Below, in pieces: positions 24,958-30,609 of a DNA stretch of 64,000 bases. This stretch comes from a virus, in IMG/VR virus record IMGVR_UViG_3300005529_000024, positions 62,001-126,000 of that record; one strand, written 5' to 3'. Under the pieces are notes generated by a model, which was not told where the DNA came from, ran no database searches, and saw only the letters and a list, made by a program, of their open reading frames with translations. Numbering within the stretch: position 1 is the first letter of the stretch; each line of letters opens with the position of its first letter. The position numbers and the translations under genes are program-made.

Positions 24958-25407
24958 TTGAAGAGATTAATTATACTTGTGTTGGTTCTTCTTATGGCTT
25001 TTCCTCCTCTCTTACTCGCTCAAGCCAAAGCTCAAGAAGTAACGCCATTTCAGAAGGATATCTACTACGGTCATAAAGGTGATGTCCTCAAATATGATTC
25101 CTATGTTGTACCTCCAGATCGGGCTGAGAAGCTCTTTGAATTGGCTAACGAGGCTGGTATTCTTGAGAGACGATACAATCTAGAGCTTGACACAGAGAAG
25201 CAGATCAATAAGATTAATACTGATTTTCTTACTCAATCTTATGAGGCTAAGCTTGCTGCTCGTAATGCGGACATTGCTGATTTGAAAAAGGCACTCAATA
25301 AAAAAGATCGGTTTTATGAGAAGAGGGAGTTTGGGTTTATTGTTGGTGTGGCTGTTACGGTGTTGTCATTCTTTCTTGCTTCATCTGCAATTAAAAGTGC
25401 TCGTTAA
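24958..25407 (+). CDS. Exported protein with C-terminal membrane helix
   Basis: Encodes 149 residues from a TTG with AGGAGA 7 bases upstream; TTG is the only start that keeps the full signal peptide. Residues 1-25 form a clear signal peptide (MKRLIILVLVLLMAFPPLLL) with a likely cut after A-K-A. The middle is a charged helix with coiled-coil spacing, and residues 125-143 (FGFIVGVAVTVLSFFLASS) are a transmembrane helix. It overlaps no neighbour and ends just before a bidirectional terminator. Together with the preceding coiled-coil membrane protein it could form an envelope-spanning pair late in infection. No family is recognised. Confidence 0.65.
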   Translation: MKRLIILVLVLLMAFPPLLLAQAKAQEVTPFQKDIYYGHKGDVLKYDSYVVPPDRAEKLFELANEAGILERRYNLELDTEKQINKINTDFLTQSYEAKLAARNADIADLKKALNKKDRFYEKREFGFIVGVAVTVLSFFLASSAIKSAR

Positions 25408-25413
25408 AAACTT

Positions 25414-25461
25414 AATCTACACTTTATCGCTAGTCGGTAAGGTGTAGATTTTCTTTTTTAA
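25414..25461. terminator. Bidirectional terminator between convergent units
   Basis: AATCTACAC (25414-25422) pairs with GTGTAGATT (25442-25450). The plus side is followed by TTCTTTTTT, the minus side by AAGTTTTTAACG. It separates the late rightward operon from the leftward cluster; the last leftward gene (stop at 25430) ends inside the hairpin. Confidence 0.8.
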
Positions 25462-25597
25462 GTGTATCGATAAGCTCATCAGCAGTTCGTTTGATCTCAT
25501 AGGCCGCTACCTTTCCAACATCTCCATCAGTAAGATGTATATGCCTTGAGATTGTTTCTAACTGTTCGATCATCCATTTTTTATTGACTTCTTCCAT
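25430..25597 (-). CDS. Small helical protein
   Basis: Encodes 55 residues, too short for a usual gene-finding cut-off. The start is an ATG that overlaps the end of the upstream leftward gene (25570-25740), as expected for translational coupling. The chain is charged and helical (KKWMIEQLETISRHIHL, ELIDTLKKENLHL). The stop lies in the loop of the terminator hairpin. It is the last gene of the leftward cluster. No function can be inferred. Confidence 0.6.
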   Translation of the reverse strand: MEEVNKKWMIEQLETISRHIHLTDGDVGKVAAYEIKRTADELIDTLKKENLHLTD

Positions 25598-25740
25598 CGG
25601 TTGACCTCAGCTATGAGTTTTTTGGTCGCCTTGATCTCTAAGCCACAATTATTACAAATCTGTGTTTTAATGTCTAAGATCCAATCGTGCCCGGATTTGA
25701 TCGGATTGCCATATTGGTCTTCACATCGTTTAATATTCAT
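25570..25740 (-). CDS. Small Cys-pair protein
   Basis: Encodes 56 residues. Cysteines at residue 6 and in the pair C-N-N-C (residues 29-32) could form a partial zinc knuckle; the C-terminus is lysine-rich. The last 28 bases overlap the start of the next leftward gene. Found by reading the minus strand between two larger frames; coding is supported by tight packing with both neighbours rather than by homology. Confidence 0.55.
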   Translation of the reverse strand: MNIKRCEDQYGNPIKSGHDWILDIKTQICNNCGLEIKATKKLIAEVNRWKKSIKNG

Positions 25741-25751
25741 TTTGGCTCCAG

Positions 25752-26042
25752 CTAGAACGTAAGCACGAAGTAGAATCCTTCCCCTACTTCTCCTGGTCTA
25801 AATGGGTGTACACTTTCAGTAGTCTGATCATCCATGAGGATATTAAATCTCTTCTTCCCAATGGATAAAACCTCCATACTGCTTGCGAATATCATGTCCC
25901 CTTTCTTGTCTATCAGTGTACCACAGACAAGGATTTTCGGTGGATCATCGAAGAGGGTATGATATGCTTTAATCTTCTTTTTAAGAAGAGACAAATCGCT
26001 TGAGAAAAGTAATACTGTCGTCTTCGTAGGTTTGTAGGCCAT
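25752..26042 (-). CDS. Hypothetical protein of the leftward cluster
   Basis: Encodes 96 residues from the ATG behind GGGGAACAAC; an ATG 12 bases upstream lies before that site and is less likely. The predicted structure is mixed alpha/beta: KTTVLLFSSDLSLLKKKIK near the start, VCGTLIDKKGDMIFASSM in the middle and a C-terminal GFYFVLTF strand. No cysteine pair, membrane helix or known motif is seen. It is separated from the neighbouring leftward genes by about 10-20 bases. Confidence 0.65.
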   Translation of the reverse strand: MAYKPTKTTVLLFSSDLSLLKKKIKAYHTLFDDPPKILVCGTLIDKKGDMIFASSMEVLSIGKKRFNILMDDQTTESVHPFRPGEVGEGFYFVLTF

Positions 26043-26064
26043 GTTGTTCCCCATTTTTATGTTG

Positions 26065-26259
26065 CTAAAGTAGTGGACCTTGAGTTTGTCTTGAAACGTA
26101 GAGTTCCAATCGCTTGATCTCTTGTATCAAAGCATGGATTACTTCAGAAGCGGTAAAGAGATCAAAGACATCATCCTCAACTAAAATATCCGTGACTTTC
26201 GAGACGGTTGTTCCTTCCTTAATTAATTTTCTGAGGGAATTGGAGAATTTCTCGCTCAT
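26065..26259 (-). CDS. Small helical hypothetical protein
   Basis: Encodes 64 residues. The ATG chosen has a perfect AAAGGAGG 7 bases upstream; a longer reading frame to 26331 would run into the preceding gene and lacks such a site. The sequence is almost all helical and charged (LRKLIKEGTTVSKVTDIL, IHALIQEIKRLELYV), suggesting a small dimeric helical protein or a protein-protein adaptor. It is one base away from the end of the upstream gene. No function can be named. Confidence 0.68.
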   Translation of the reverse strand: MSEKFSNSLRKLIKEGTTVSKVTDILVEDDVFDLFTASEVIHALIQEIKRLELYVSRQTQGPLL

Positions 26260-26260
26260 A

Positions 26261-26557
26261 TTAATCCTCCTTTGTTTTAACATCTCTTGCACTGATAATA
26301 TCCGCTGCCATCCAGATAATTCGCATTTCATTTAATTCTCTATCCGCTAACTTTATTAACTTTTCTGAGTAATAATCGCTCTCGATTAATTCACTGTTTA
26401 AATCTTGATCGGTAATGAGATCTAACTGTCTTCGGATGTGTTGATTTTTCAATACAGCTTTCATCGCACCACTGATATGTTTGGCACCTTTGGCTTGTTC
26501 CAGTGTCATATCAATTGTGAACCTACCGAAGAATGCTGTCTTGGTTAATCCGCTCAT
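26261..26557 (-). CDS. Tandem paralogue A (FFGRFTIDMT family)
   Basis: Encodes 98 residues from an ATG preceded by GGGGAC. It is a paralogue of the next gene upstream (26559-26879): AFF-x-RFTI-[DE]-MT-x-EQAK near the start, then LKN-x-x-IR-[RK]-QLDLI-x-D-x-DL, then a matching E-[LI]-NEMRI-[IV]-W-[MI]-AA ending. The pair arose by tandem duplication. No membrane or signal segment. No known family is recognised; the conserved QLDLI and NEMRIVW blocks would be the place to start a profile search. Confidence 0.7.
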   Translation of the reverse strand: MSGLTKTAFFGRFTIDMTLEQAKGAKHISGAMKAVLKNQHIRRQLDLITDQDLNSELIESDYYSEKLIKLADRELNEMRIIWMAADIISARDVKTKED

Positions 26558-26558
26558 C

Positions 26559-26879
26559 TTAGTCCCCATCAGGTGACAATACTGCTTGCTGTGATGTAGG
26601 TTGCCAAAACTTAAAATTAATATTGCCTGCCGCAATCCAGACGATACGCATTTCGTTGATCTCCCTATCAGTCAACTCTTCAGGAGAATAACCGCCATCT
26701 CTTAATTCGTTAATCAGATCGTCATCGTTGATGAGATCCAGTTGCTTTCGAATAGCGGGATTTTTCAACAGAGCTTTCGCGTCTTCGTCACAACGGCCAG
26801 TATGGTATGTATCTTTAGCCTGCTCTTTTGTCATCTCAATTGTGAATCTATTAAAGAATGCTGCCTCTATTTTATGCAT
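26559..26879 (-). CDS. Tandem paralogue B (FFNRFTIEMT family)
   Basis: Encodes 106 residues; the ATG has GGGAG about 11 bases upstream, and a TTG 9 bases earlier (frame limit 26888) is an alternative. It aligns with the neighbour at 26261-26557 (FFNRFTIEMTKEQAKD, IRKQLDLINDDDLINEL, EINEMRIVWIAAG) but carries an extra 18-residue C-terminal tail rich in Q, S and P. The gene pair, separated by one base, suggests coupled translation and possibly a heterodimer. Confidence 0.7.
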   Translation of the reverse strand: MHKIEAAFFNRFTIEMTKEQAKDTYHTGRCDEDAKALLKNPAIRKQLDLINDDDLINELRDGGYSPEELTDREINEMRIVWIAAGNINFKFWQPTSQQAVLSPDGD

Positions 26880-26897
26880 TTTTCCCAACTCCCGTTA

Positions 26898-27191
26898 CTA
26901 TCTGATTTTATCGATCTCCTTCTGGATCTCTGCCAACTCGGATGCATATTTCAAGATTAAATCTTCTGACTCAGAACGAAACCCACTACATGCTTCACTG
27001 TTAATACTTTTGAATTGTTTGTGCTCTTTTTCTGGAATGCAGCTATTCCTCATCCAGTGACAACAATTACCACAGCGTCTTGCTGTAACAGATGATAATT
27101 GCTGTTTTACTTGTCGCTTCTTATCTTCGAGACAAACTAACTTTGAGACTTCCATGAAGCTATCGAATATCCTATCAGTTAGGCTACTCAA
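26898..27191 (-). CDS. Zinc-knuckle protein, TTG start
   Basis: Encodes 97 residues. A TTG start is chosen because it follows GGAGGATAAA, in which the upstream gene's stop is embedded; a longer frame to 27236 has no ribosome binding site and overlaps the upstream gene. Cysteines are grouped as C-G-N-C-C-H-W near residue 40, then C-I-P and C-S-G-F, a plausible single zinc site. Helices flank it, and the C-terminus (ELAEIQKEIDKI) looks like a coiled coil. No family is recognised; nucleic-acid or protein binding is possible. Confidence 0.65.
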   Translation of the reverse strand: MSSLTDRIFDSFMEVSKLVCLEDKKRQVKQQLSSVTARRCGNCCHWMRNSCIPEKEHKQFKSINSEACSGFRSESEDLILKYASELAEIQKEIDKIR

Positions 27192-27192
27192 T

Positions 27193-27393
27193 TTATCCTC
27201 CTTTGGCTTTTTGAAGAGCAGCTTCAGTTTTTTCAATTGTTCTGATCAGGTTGCAGCAGCAGATATTGACAGAATGGTCACAGGGTCCGATTTCTTTCAG
27301 GGTAATTTTCAATTCCTCCAGGGCCATCGTCAGTGCGTCAAAAAGATCTTGTGCAGCATCAGTTAAACTATTATTTGGTTTTGGATTTTTCAT
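27193..27393 (-). CDS. Small cysteine-containing helical protein
   Basis: Encodes 66 residues. Two ATGs lie behind GGGGAGG; the second (27393) has the better spacing of 6 bases. The N-terminus is polar, the middle is helical (AQDLFDALTMALEELKITL) and the segment GPCDHSVNICCCNLI holds four cysteines and a histidine, a possible metal site. It overlaps the upstream gene (27371-27532) by 23 bases in another frame and is followed directly by the next leftward gene. Function unknown. Confidence 0.62.
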   Translation of the reverse strand: MKNPKPNNSLTDAAQDLFDALTMALEELKITLKEIGPCDHSVNICCCNLIRTIEKTEAALQKAKGG

Positions 27394-27532
27394 TTTCATC
27401 CTCCCCTAGATCTACTGGTTGCCGACAGGTTAAGCAGTAATGTTTCCCGCTCACTAAGCGTTTGACGCCTGCCAGCAGCATAAATTTATCTTTTACTATT
27501 TTGTGCCCCAGATGCGGATTCTCTGTATCCAT
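27371..27532 (-). CDS. Small protein with C-x-x-C knuckle
   Basis: Encodes 53 residues, read by eye on the minus strand because it is below the usual length cut-off. AAGGGAAG precedes the ATG. The sequence has a lysine-rich middle and the knuckle H-Y-C-L-T-C-R near residue 31, followed by an acidic C-terminus. The C-terminal codons overlap the next gene's start and supply its ribosome binding site, the usual arrangement in this cluster. No family recognised. Confidence 0.55.
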   Translation of the reverse strand: MDTENPHLGHKIVKDKFMLLAGVKRLVSGKHYCLTCRQPVDLGEDENEKSKTK

Positions 27533-27544
27533 GAGCTTCCCTTC

Positions 27545-27841
27545 TTATTTCTTGACCGCAATGCTGAATGAGCCACAGCTATTATACACATGGAAACCGG
27601 ATAACTCATCATTTTCAAAAGCTGTAATATAATCGCGGGATCTACCGACAACCCATGCTCCAGTGATTCCGAGTGAGTGTTCCATATGCTTTTCTGTCTC
27701 AACAACTGGTTTAAATGATCTATCCTGGCTAAACACAATGCCATCTGTCATTCCATCGAACTCACTTTCATGGGCTATCAGGAGTTTGCCCTTATTCTTT
27801 TTGACAAAGCTTTTGAGTGTCGCCATCGTAGGTTTTGCCAT
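27545..27841 (-). CDS. First gene of the leftward sub-cluster, hypothetical
   Basis: Encodes 98 residues from the ATG behind GGAGGGAGAG; an ATG 12 bases upstream overlaps that site and is unlikely. The sequence reads as one mixed alpha/beta domain: a helical, lysine-rich start (LKSFVKKNKGKLLIAHESEF), strands around GIVFSQDRSFKPV and ITGAWVVGRSRDYITAF, and a C-terminal HVYNSCGSFSIAV. It is the first gene downstream of the minus-strand promoter at 27871-27898, so it is probably made early. No family recognised. Confidence 0.7.
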   Translation of the reverse strand: MAKPTMATLKSFVKKNKGKLLIAHESEFDGMTDGIVFSQDRSFKPVVETEKHMEHSLGITGAWVVGRSRDYITAFENDELSGFHVYNSCGSFSIAVKK

Positions 27842-27870
27842 CTCTCCCTCCATTGTTTGTTTAGTTGACT

Positions 27871-27898
27871 ATAGTATATCAGCATTATTTGTTTTGTC
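27871..27898 (-). promoter_or_regulatory. Leftward sigma-70 promoter
   Basis: On the minus strand TTGACA (27898-27893) and TATACT (27876-27871) are separated by 16 bases, about 30 bases upstream of the gene starting at 27841. It forms a divergent pair with the rightward promoter at 27930-27958. Confidence 0.7.
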
Positions 27899-27929
27899 AA
27901 GAGCATTGCACAGATTATTATAATGTATC

Positions 27930-27958
27930 TTGACAAAGTTTCTAAAATGTGGTATAAT
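27930..27958 (+). promoter_or_regulatory. Rightward consensus sigma-70 promoter
   Basis: TTGACA (27930-27935) and TATAAT (27953-27958) with a 17-base spacer: a full consensus match. The start codon of the small gene at 27985 follows 26 bases later, behind CTGGAG. Confidence 0.88.
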
Positions 27959-27984
27959 TCATACAAATAAAACTGGAGTATACT

Positions 27985-28194
27985 ATGGCCGCTGCTGAGA
28001 TTTATAAATCTAAAACTGAGTCGTTTTTTGTCAAGGTCACAAGTAGGTATGATGGGAAAGTTACTGTTATTTATTCACACTTTTCTAAAGACGGTACTTT
28101 CGATGGTGGTACTAAGTTTACGAGCGTTCTGGACGAAAAGAAGTTTGACGAATCTATCCAAAACGGAAAATACGCACGTGTAACGGGTGAATAA
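27985..28194 (+). CDS. Small basic beta-rich protein under a consensus promoter
   Basis: Encodes 69 residues, rich in K, S, T and aromatic residues with alternating strands (SFFVKVTSRYDGKVTVIYSH, GTKFTSVLDEKKF). No cysteines, signal or membrane helix. It lies alone, with one tiny downstream gene, on the plus strand inside an otherwise leftward cluster and is driven by a full-consensus promoter. This is the pattern of an early, highly expressed host-interaction gene. No family is recognised. Confidence 0.7.
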   Translation: MAAAEIYKSKTESFFVKVTSRYDGKVTVIYSHFSKDGTFDGGTKFTSVLDEKKFDESIQNGKYARVTGE

Positions 28195-28197
28195 AAG

Positions 28198-28296
28198 ATG
28201 ATTGTCCTTACTTATTTACAACTTTTTCTTACTATTTTCACGTCTATATTCCTGGCGCTTATAGCTGCTCCGTTTATCTGGAGATTAGTCAGGTAG
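28198..28296 (+). CDS. 32-residue membrane peptide
   Basis: Encodes 32 residues, three bases after the preceding stop. Almost the whole chain is hydrophobic (LTYLQLFLTIFTSIFLALIA), with one arginine pair near the C-terminus, so it is a single-pass membrane peptide. The ribosome binding site is weak (GGGTGAAT). The stop overlaps the end of the convergent gene at 28289. Co-transcription with the preceding gene from the promoter at 27930 is likely. Coding status rests on composition and packing only. Confidence 0.5.
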   Translation: MIVLTYLQLFLTIFTSIFLALIAAPFIWRLVR

Positions 28297-28498
28297 GATC
28301 TTTATTATCATGCAGGCATTCAGATACTAGGCGTATTGCTCTATTTGTTGCCTCATTGAATATTGAATCTTCTGGTGTTTTCGGCCTTTGTATTTTTCCT
28401 GCTTCCAGAATGATTTTTAATCTAGACAGGGACTCTTTGCATTCATCACAGAATTTGAGATTCATCTTTTCCCCATTGGCTGAGTGTGGGTAGTTCAT
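28289..28498 (-). CDS. Small Cys-pair helical protein
   Basis: Encodes 69 residues from the ATG behind AGGGACAAA; an internal ATG 33 bases later behind GGGGAAAAG is an alternative start. The sequence contains F-C-D-E-C-K near residue 17 and one later cysteine, with amphipathic helices (SLSRLKIILEAGKI, NRAIRLVSECLHD). It converges with the 28198 peptide and overlaps it by 8 bases. No family is recognised; its neighbours in the cluster also carry single C-x2-C knuckles. Confidence 0.62.
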   Translation of the reverse strand: MNYPHSANGEKMNLKFCDECKESLSRLKIILEAGKIQRPKTPEDSIFNEATNRAIRLVSECLHDNKDPT

Positions 28499-28505
28499 TT
28501 TGTCC

Positions 28506-28688
28506 CTATTTATTTAATTCTATTTCGAGTTGGGCGATTAATAGGTTGGGTACTTCACAATAAGCAGTATTGCCATTGCAGAGTACATATTTTGGTTTGT
28601 AGTAGTGGGGTTGTATATCGATCTTCATAGAGCATAGGTTACAATGCTCTCCTCCAGATTTATCTTTCTCCCAATAATCACAGAGCAT
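28506..28688 (-). CDS. Small zinc-finger-like protein
   Basis: Encodes 60 residues. Cysteines lie at residue 3, in the pair C-N-L-C near residue 16, and at C-N-G and Y-C-E near residues 37 and 44, with histidines at 15 and 28: enough ligands for one or two zinc ions. The C-terminus is a short helix (LLIAQLEIELNK). The start overlaps the end of the upstream leftward gene by 11 bases. No family recognised. Confidence 0.65.
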   Translation of the reverse strand: MLCDYWEKDKSGGEHCNLCSMKIDIQPHYYKPKYVLCNGNTAYCEVPNLLIAQLEIELNK

Positions 28689-28875
28689 ATTTTTTCCTAT
28701 CGAGTAACTTAGATAATGCTTTCATTTTTACGTAGATCTTGGCGATGATATCTGGATCTTCGATACAATCTATGCAGCGAAATCTATTATGCATTACTTC
28801 AAATAGGATCTGATCGTGCCTATGGCATCCTTGACAAAACTTATTTCTTAATATCAGCAATCTTGAATTCTCCAT
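28678..28875 (-). CDS. Four-cysteine zinc-ribbon protein
   Basis: Encodes 65 residues from the first ATG after the hairpin at 28903-28922; the reading frame is open further upstream to 28956, but that part runs through the hairpin and the upstream gene. No good ribosome binding site is seen for this ATG, so the start is uncertain. The zinc ribbon is clear: C-Q-G-C at residues 15-18 and C-I-D-C near residues 37-40, spaced as in many treble-clef or ribbon domains. A lysine-rich helix follows. Nucleic acid binding is the common role of such folds. Confidence 0.6.
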   Translation of the reverse strand: MENSRLLILRNKFCQGCHRHDQILFEVMHNRFRCIDCIEDPDIIAKIYVKMKALSKLLDRKKYAL

Positions 28876-28902
28876 TAAAGTAGGTAAAGATGTACGTACT
28901 AA

Positions 28903-28922
28903 GGGGGGTCTAAAGACCCCCC
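28903..28922 (-). terminator. GC-rich hairpin at a stop codon
   Basis: GGGGGGTC (28903-28910) pairs with GACCCCCC (28915-28922) around the loop TAAA, a perfect 8-bp GC-rich stem. On the minus strand the stop codon of the upstream gene lies in the loop. There is no long T run after it, so it may be an attenuator or processing signal rather than a full terminator. Confidence 0.6.
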
Positions 28923-29125
28923 TCAAGCATAGCTTCATCTGTATTATTAAAGTCAAGGAATTTAGGACGTTTCTCTTCTATTTCCTCAACCTCATAATGG
29001 TAGTGAGCATTCGCTGGCACATTGTCAACAATTTTCTGAAGCAGTCCTGCGTTCTCACATACTGCCATGACTGTAGTGTTACCTTCTGAATCATAACGGA
29101 TGATACCATGCTTTTGCTTGTACAT
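28910..29125 (-). CDS. Hypothetical protein ending in a hairpin
   Basis: Encodes 71 residues from an ATG behind GTGGAGGTC. The sequence is a mix of strands (HGIIRYDSEGNTTVMAVCEN) and a helix (AGLLQKIVDNVP) with an acidic C-terminal half. Its final codons (Gly-Gly-Leu-stop) form one arm of the hairpin at 28903-28922. The start overlaps the stop of the preceding leftward gene by one base. No family is recognised. Confidence 0.68.
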   Translation of the reverse strand: MYKQKHGIIRYDSEGNTTVMAVCENAGLLQKIVDNVPANAHYHYEVEEIEEKRPKFLDFNNTDEAMLEGGL

Positions 29126-29412
29126 TATTTGGAGACCTCCACGTTCCCCTTATAGATATAGATGACAGTGGAATCTCCAGAGACCCTTTCAGCCACTTTG
29201 TACGGAGTGCCTTTCCATGCGCGGCGCAATCCGTAGACAACCGTGGAGGGCTTATACTTCTCAGGATCAATCTCCACAATTTTAGCTCTAAAGTCCGTGG
29301 CATCCTTAAGCTCCTCACGAAGCTCAGTAGCCAATTGCTTAATAAAGCTCTTACGGTTCTTTTTGACGGTTCGGATATCGCAATCTGCTTCCTTCACTTT
29401 GATTCCTTCCAT
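29125..29412 (-). CDS. First gene of the leftward cluster, hypothetical
   Basis: Encodes 95 residues from an ATG behind AAGGAGGAAGC. A charged helical first half (SFIKQLATELREELKD) is followed by strands (STVVYGLRRAWKGTPYKV, STVIYIYKG). It is the promoter-proximal gene of the 25.4-29.4 kb leftward cluster and reads away from the control region at 29413-29768. No clear sigma-70 promoter is visible upstream on the minus strand; a weak TTGCAC with an 18-base spacer to TACAAA is the nearest. No family is recognised. Confidence 0.68.
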   Translation of the reverse strand: MEGIKVKEADCDIRTVKKNRKSFIKQLATELREELKDATDFRAKIVEIDPEKYKPSTVVYGLRRAWKGTPYKVAERVSGDSTVIYIYKGNVEVSK

Positions 29413-29588
29413 GGCTGCTTCCTCCTTGTTGGGTTTAAGTTACTTTTTGTTTTTCTTTGTTTTGTACTTTCGGTTTTGTTCTTAGTGCAATCACTATGCC
29501 CACATTTAATCTGGGCATTTCGAGCAATCTAGGGTAGGGTTATATACCCAATTGACAATATATCATACTTGTATGATGTTTCTCATTA

Positions 29589-29647
29589 CGACACAACACG
29601 ACAAAATTGTCGCAAAACCGACAAAAACGATACAATCTTGTCGTGTT
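29589..29647. repeat. CGACA / TGTCG iteron-like cluster
   Basis: The words CGACA and TGTCG occur six times in 59 bases. The outer copies form a perfect 10-bp inverted repeat (AACACGACAA at 29595-29604 and TTGTCGTGTT at 29638-29647) and an inner pair forms CGACAA-AA-TTGTCG at 29599-29612. The location just upstream of helicase and primase genes fits an origin or a multi-site operator. Confidence 0.6.
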
Positions 29648-29710
29648 CTTGGTGATTGTCATTTGTTGCGTATCGATTAATCGGTTGATCCAGGTCAATT
29701 TCAATTTTCT

Positions 29711-29741
29711 TTACCCTACCTTTTTCTTTTTTGCGTCTTGC
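29711..29741 (+). repeat. Recurrent 27-30 nt intergenic motif, copy 2
   Basis: CCTACCTTTTTCTTTTTTGC followed by GTCTTGC matches the copies at 19879 and 58461 apart from small changes in the T-rich centre. It ends 27 bases before the ATG of the gene at 29769, with AAAGGAG in between, so a transcript starting within or just after it would have a very short leader. Confidence 0.6.
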
Positions 29742-29768
29742 ATATTAAAATTTCAAAAAAGGAGATGA

Positions 29769-30053
29769 ATGGTTACAACAGTTAAATGCGCCGGTTTCGA
29801 AGGTGAGTTCGACAGTCACCTTGTTATTCATGGTCCAGATCATGACGGAGATTTCACTATATCGCAAAGTCTCTCTAAAGAAGAATCGAAGAACGACATT
29901 AAATTTAGTGTCAAAGCTTGCATTGGCATTTCAGAAGCTGCCAGATTATATGAAGCTCTAGGTAAATATCTTGTGTCAAGACGAAAGCTTGATCCACACA
30001 CAGAGCAATCGAATAAGAAAAAACTCGATCTCAAAAAATACGTTGGGCTGTAA
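29769..30053 (+). CDS. First gene of the replication operon, hypothetical
   Basis: Encodes 94 residues from an ATG behind AAAGGAG. The first half is strand-like (VTTVKCAGFEGEF, HLVIHGPDHDGDFTI), the second a helix (ISEAARLYEALGKYLVSRR) and a basic tail. The shape fits a small single-domain nucleic-acid or protein binder. It directly follows the recurrent motif and precedes the helicase genes, so it is probably expressed at the start of the replication phase. No family recognised. Confidence 0.68.
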   Translation: MVTTVKCAGFEGEFDSHLVIHGPDHDGDFTISQSLSKEESKNDIKFSVKACIGISEAARLYEALGKYLVSRRKLDPHTEQSNKKKLDLKKYVGL

Positions 30054-30062
30054 AGGATCTAT

Positions 30063-30602
30063 ATGGGCGAATTACCTATCGAAGAATTACAGAAACTTTC
30101 TGCTATTAAGAATAAACTCCTCAATCCTGTTGTTGATGAACCTGATAATAACCTACCAGAAATTGTTTGTCAAGAGGAAAATAAGGATGAATGCGAAAAA
30201 GCTATATCTGAATATAAAGCCATAGCTGACACGCATAGATTTCGGTTTGCTCCAGATGGTTACGATGAAGGTATCGTGCATAATTTTGTGTTCGTAAAAT
30301 ATTATCCTCCATTTCGCAACAAAAGCATAATAAAGCTGTTGAGAGATTACTCTATATCGATTTGGCCCTGTGTTAATGTCCATATAGTCTCTGCTCCATT
30401 TTATTTTCGGTCGTATAATTCCTCATTTAAAAATTTCTACTCTGAGGATAGTAGGCTTGCTGAACTTTTTAAACAGGATCGTTTATTACCTGGTTCAAAT
30501 AGGATCATCCATAAAGGCATCTCATATTATTTATTGCTTCCAAAAGTACTGGTTTTAGGCATTCAATTTAAAGAAGTTCAGTGGCTCTTCATAAACGAGT
30601 GA
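30063..30602 (+). CDS. Hypothetical protein upstream of the SF2 helicase
   Basis: Encodes 179 residues. The N-terminal 55 residues are acidic and probably disordered (PDNNLPEIVCQEENKDECE). The C-terminal part has hydrophobic strands and many aromatic residues (HNFVFVKYYPPFRNK, GISYYLLLPKVLVLGIQF). No cysteine cluster or known motif is seen. It is 7 bases from the helicase gene and presumably in the same transcript; a helicase accessory role is possible but only by position. Confidence 0.62.
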   Translation: MGELPIEELQKLSAIKNKLLNPVVDEPDNNLPEIVCQEENKDECEKAISEYKAIADTHRFRFAPDGYDEGIVHNFVFVKYYPPFRNKSIIKLLRDYSISIWPCVNVHIVSAPFYFRSYNSSFKNFYSEDSRLAELFKQDRLLPGSNRIIHKGISYYLLLPKVLVLGIQFKEVQWLFINE

Positions 30603-30609
30603 GAAAATC

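Larger units (their letters stand above)
29413..29768. promoter_or_regulatory. Divergent control region, possible origin
   Basis: This 356-base gap separates the leftward cluster from the replication operon. It holds a 7-bp hairpin (ATGCCCA 29496-29502 with TGGGCAT 29512-29518), a TTGACA at 29552-29557 with an imperfectly spaced TATGAT at 29572, a 16-bp inverted repeat (29562-29577, ATCATAC-TT-GTATGAT), the CGACA/TGTCG repeat cluster at 29589-29647, and the recurrent motif at 29711-29741. No gene is seen inside. Confidence 0.6.

Noticed and set aside
26764-26786. CTTTCGCGTCTTCG resembling the recurrent intergenic motif
   Set aside because: It lies inside a minus-strand gene and lacks the CCTACC half; similarity is short and by chance.
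29552-29577. TTGACA with TATGAT as a normal promoter of the replication operon
   Set aside because: The spacer is only 14 bases, so it is not called as a separate promoter; the region is described as a control region.
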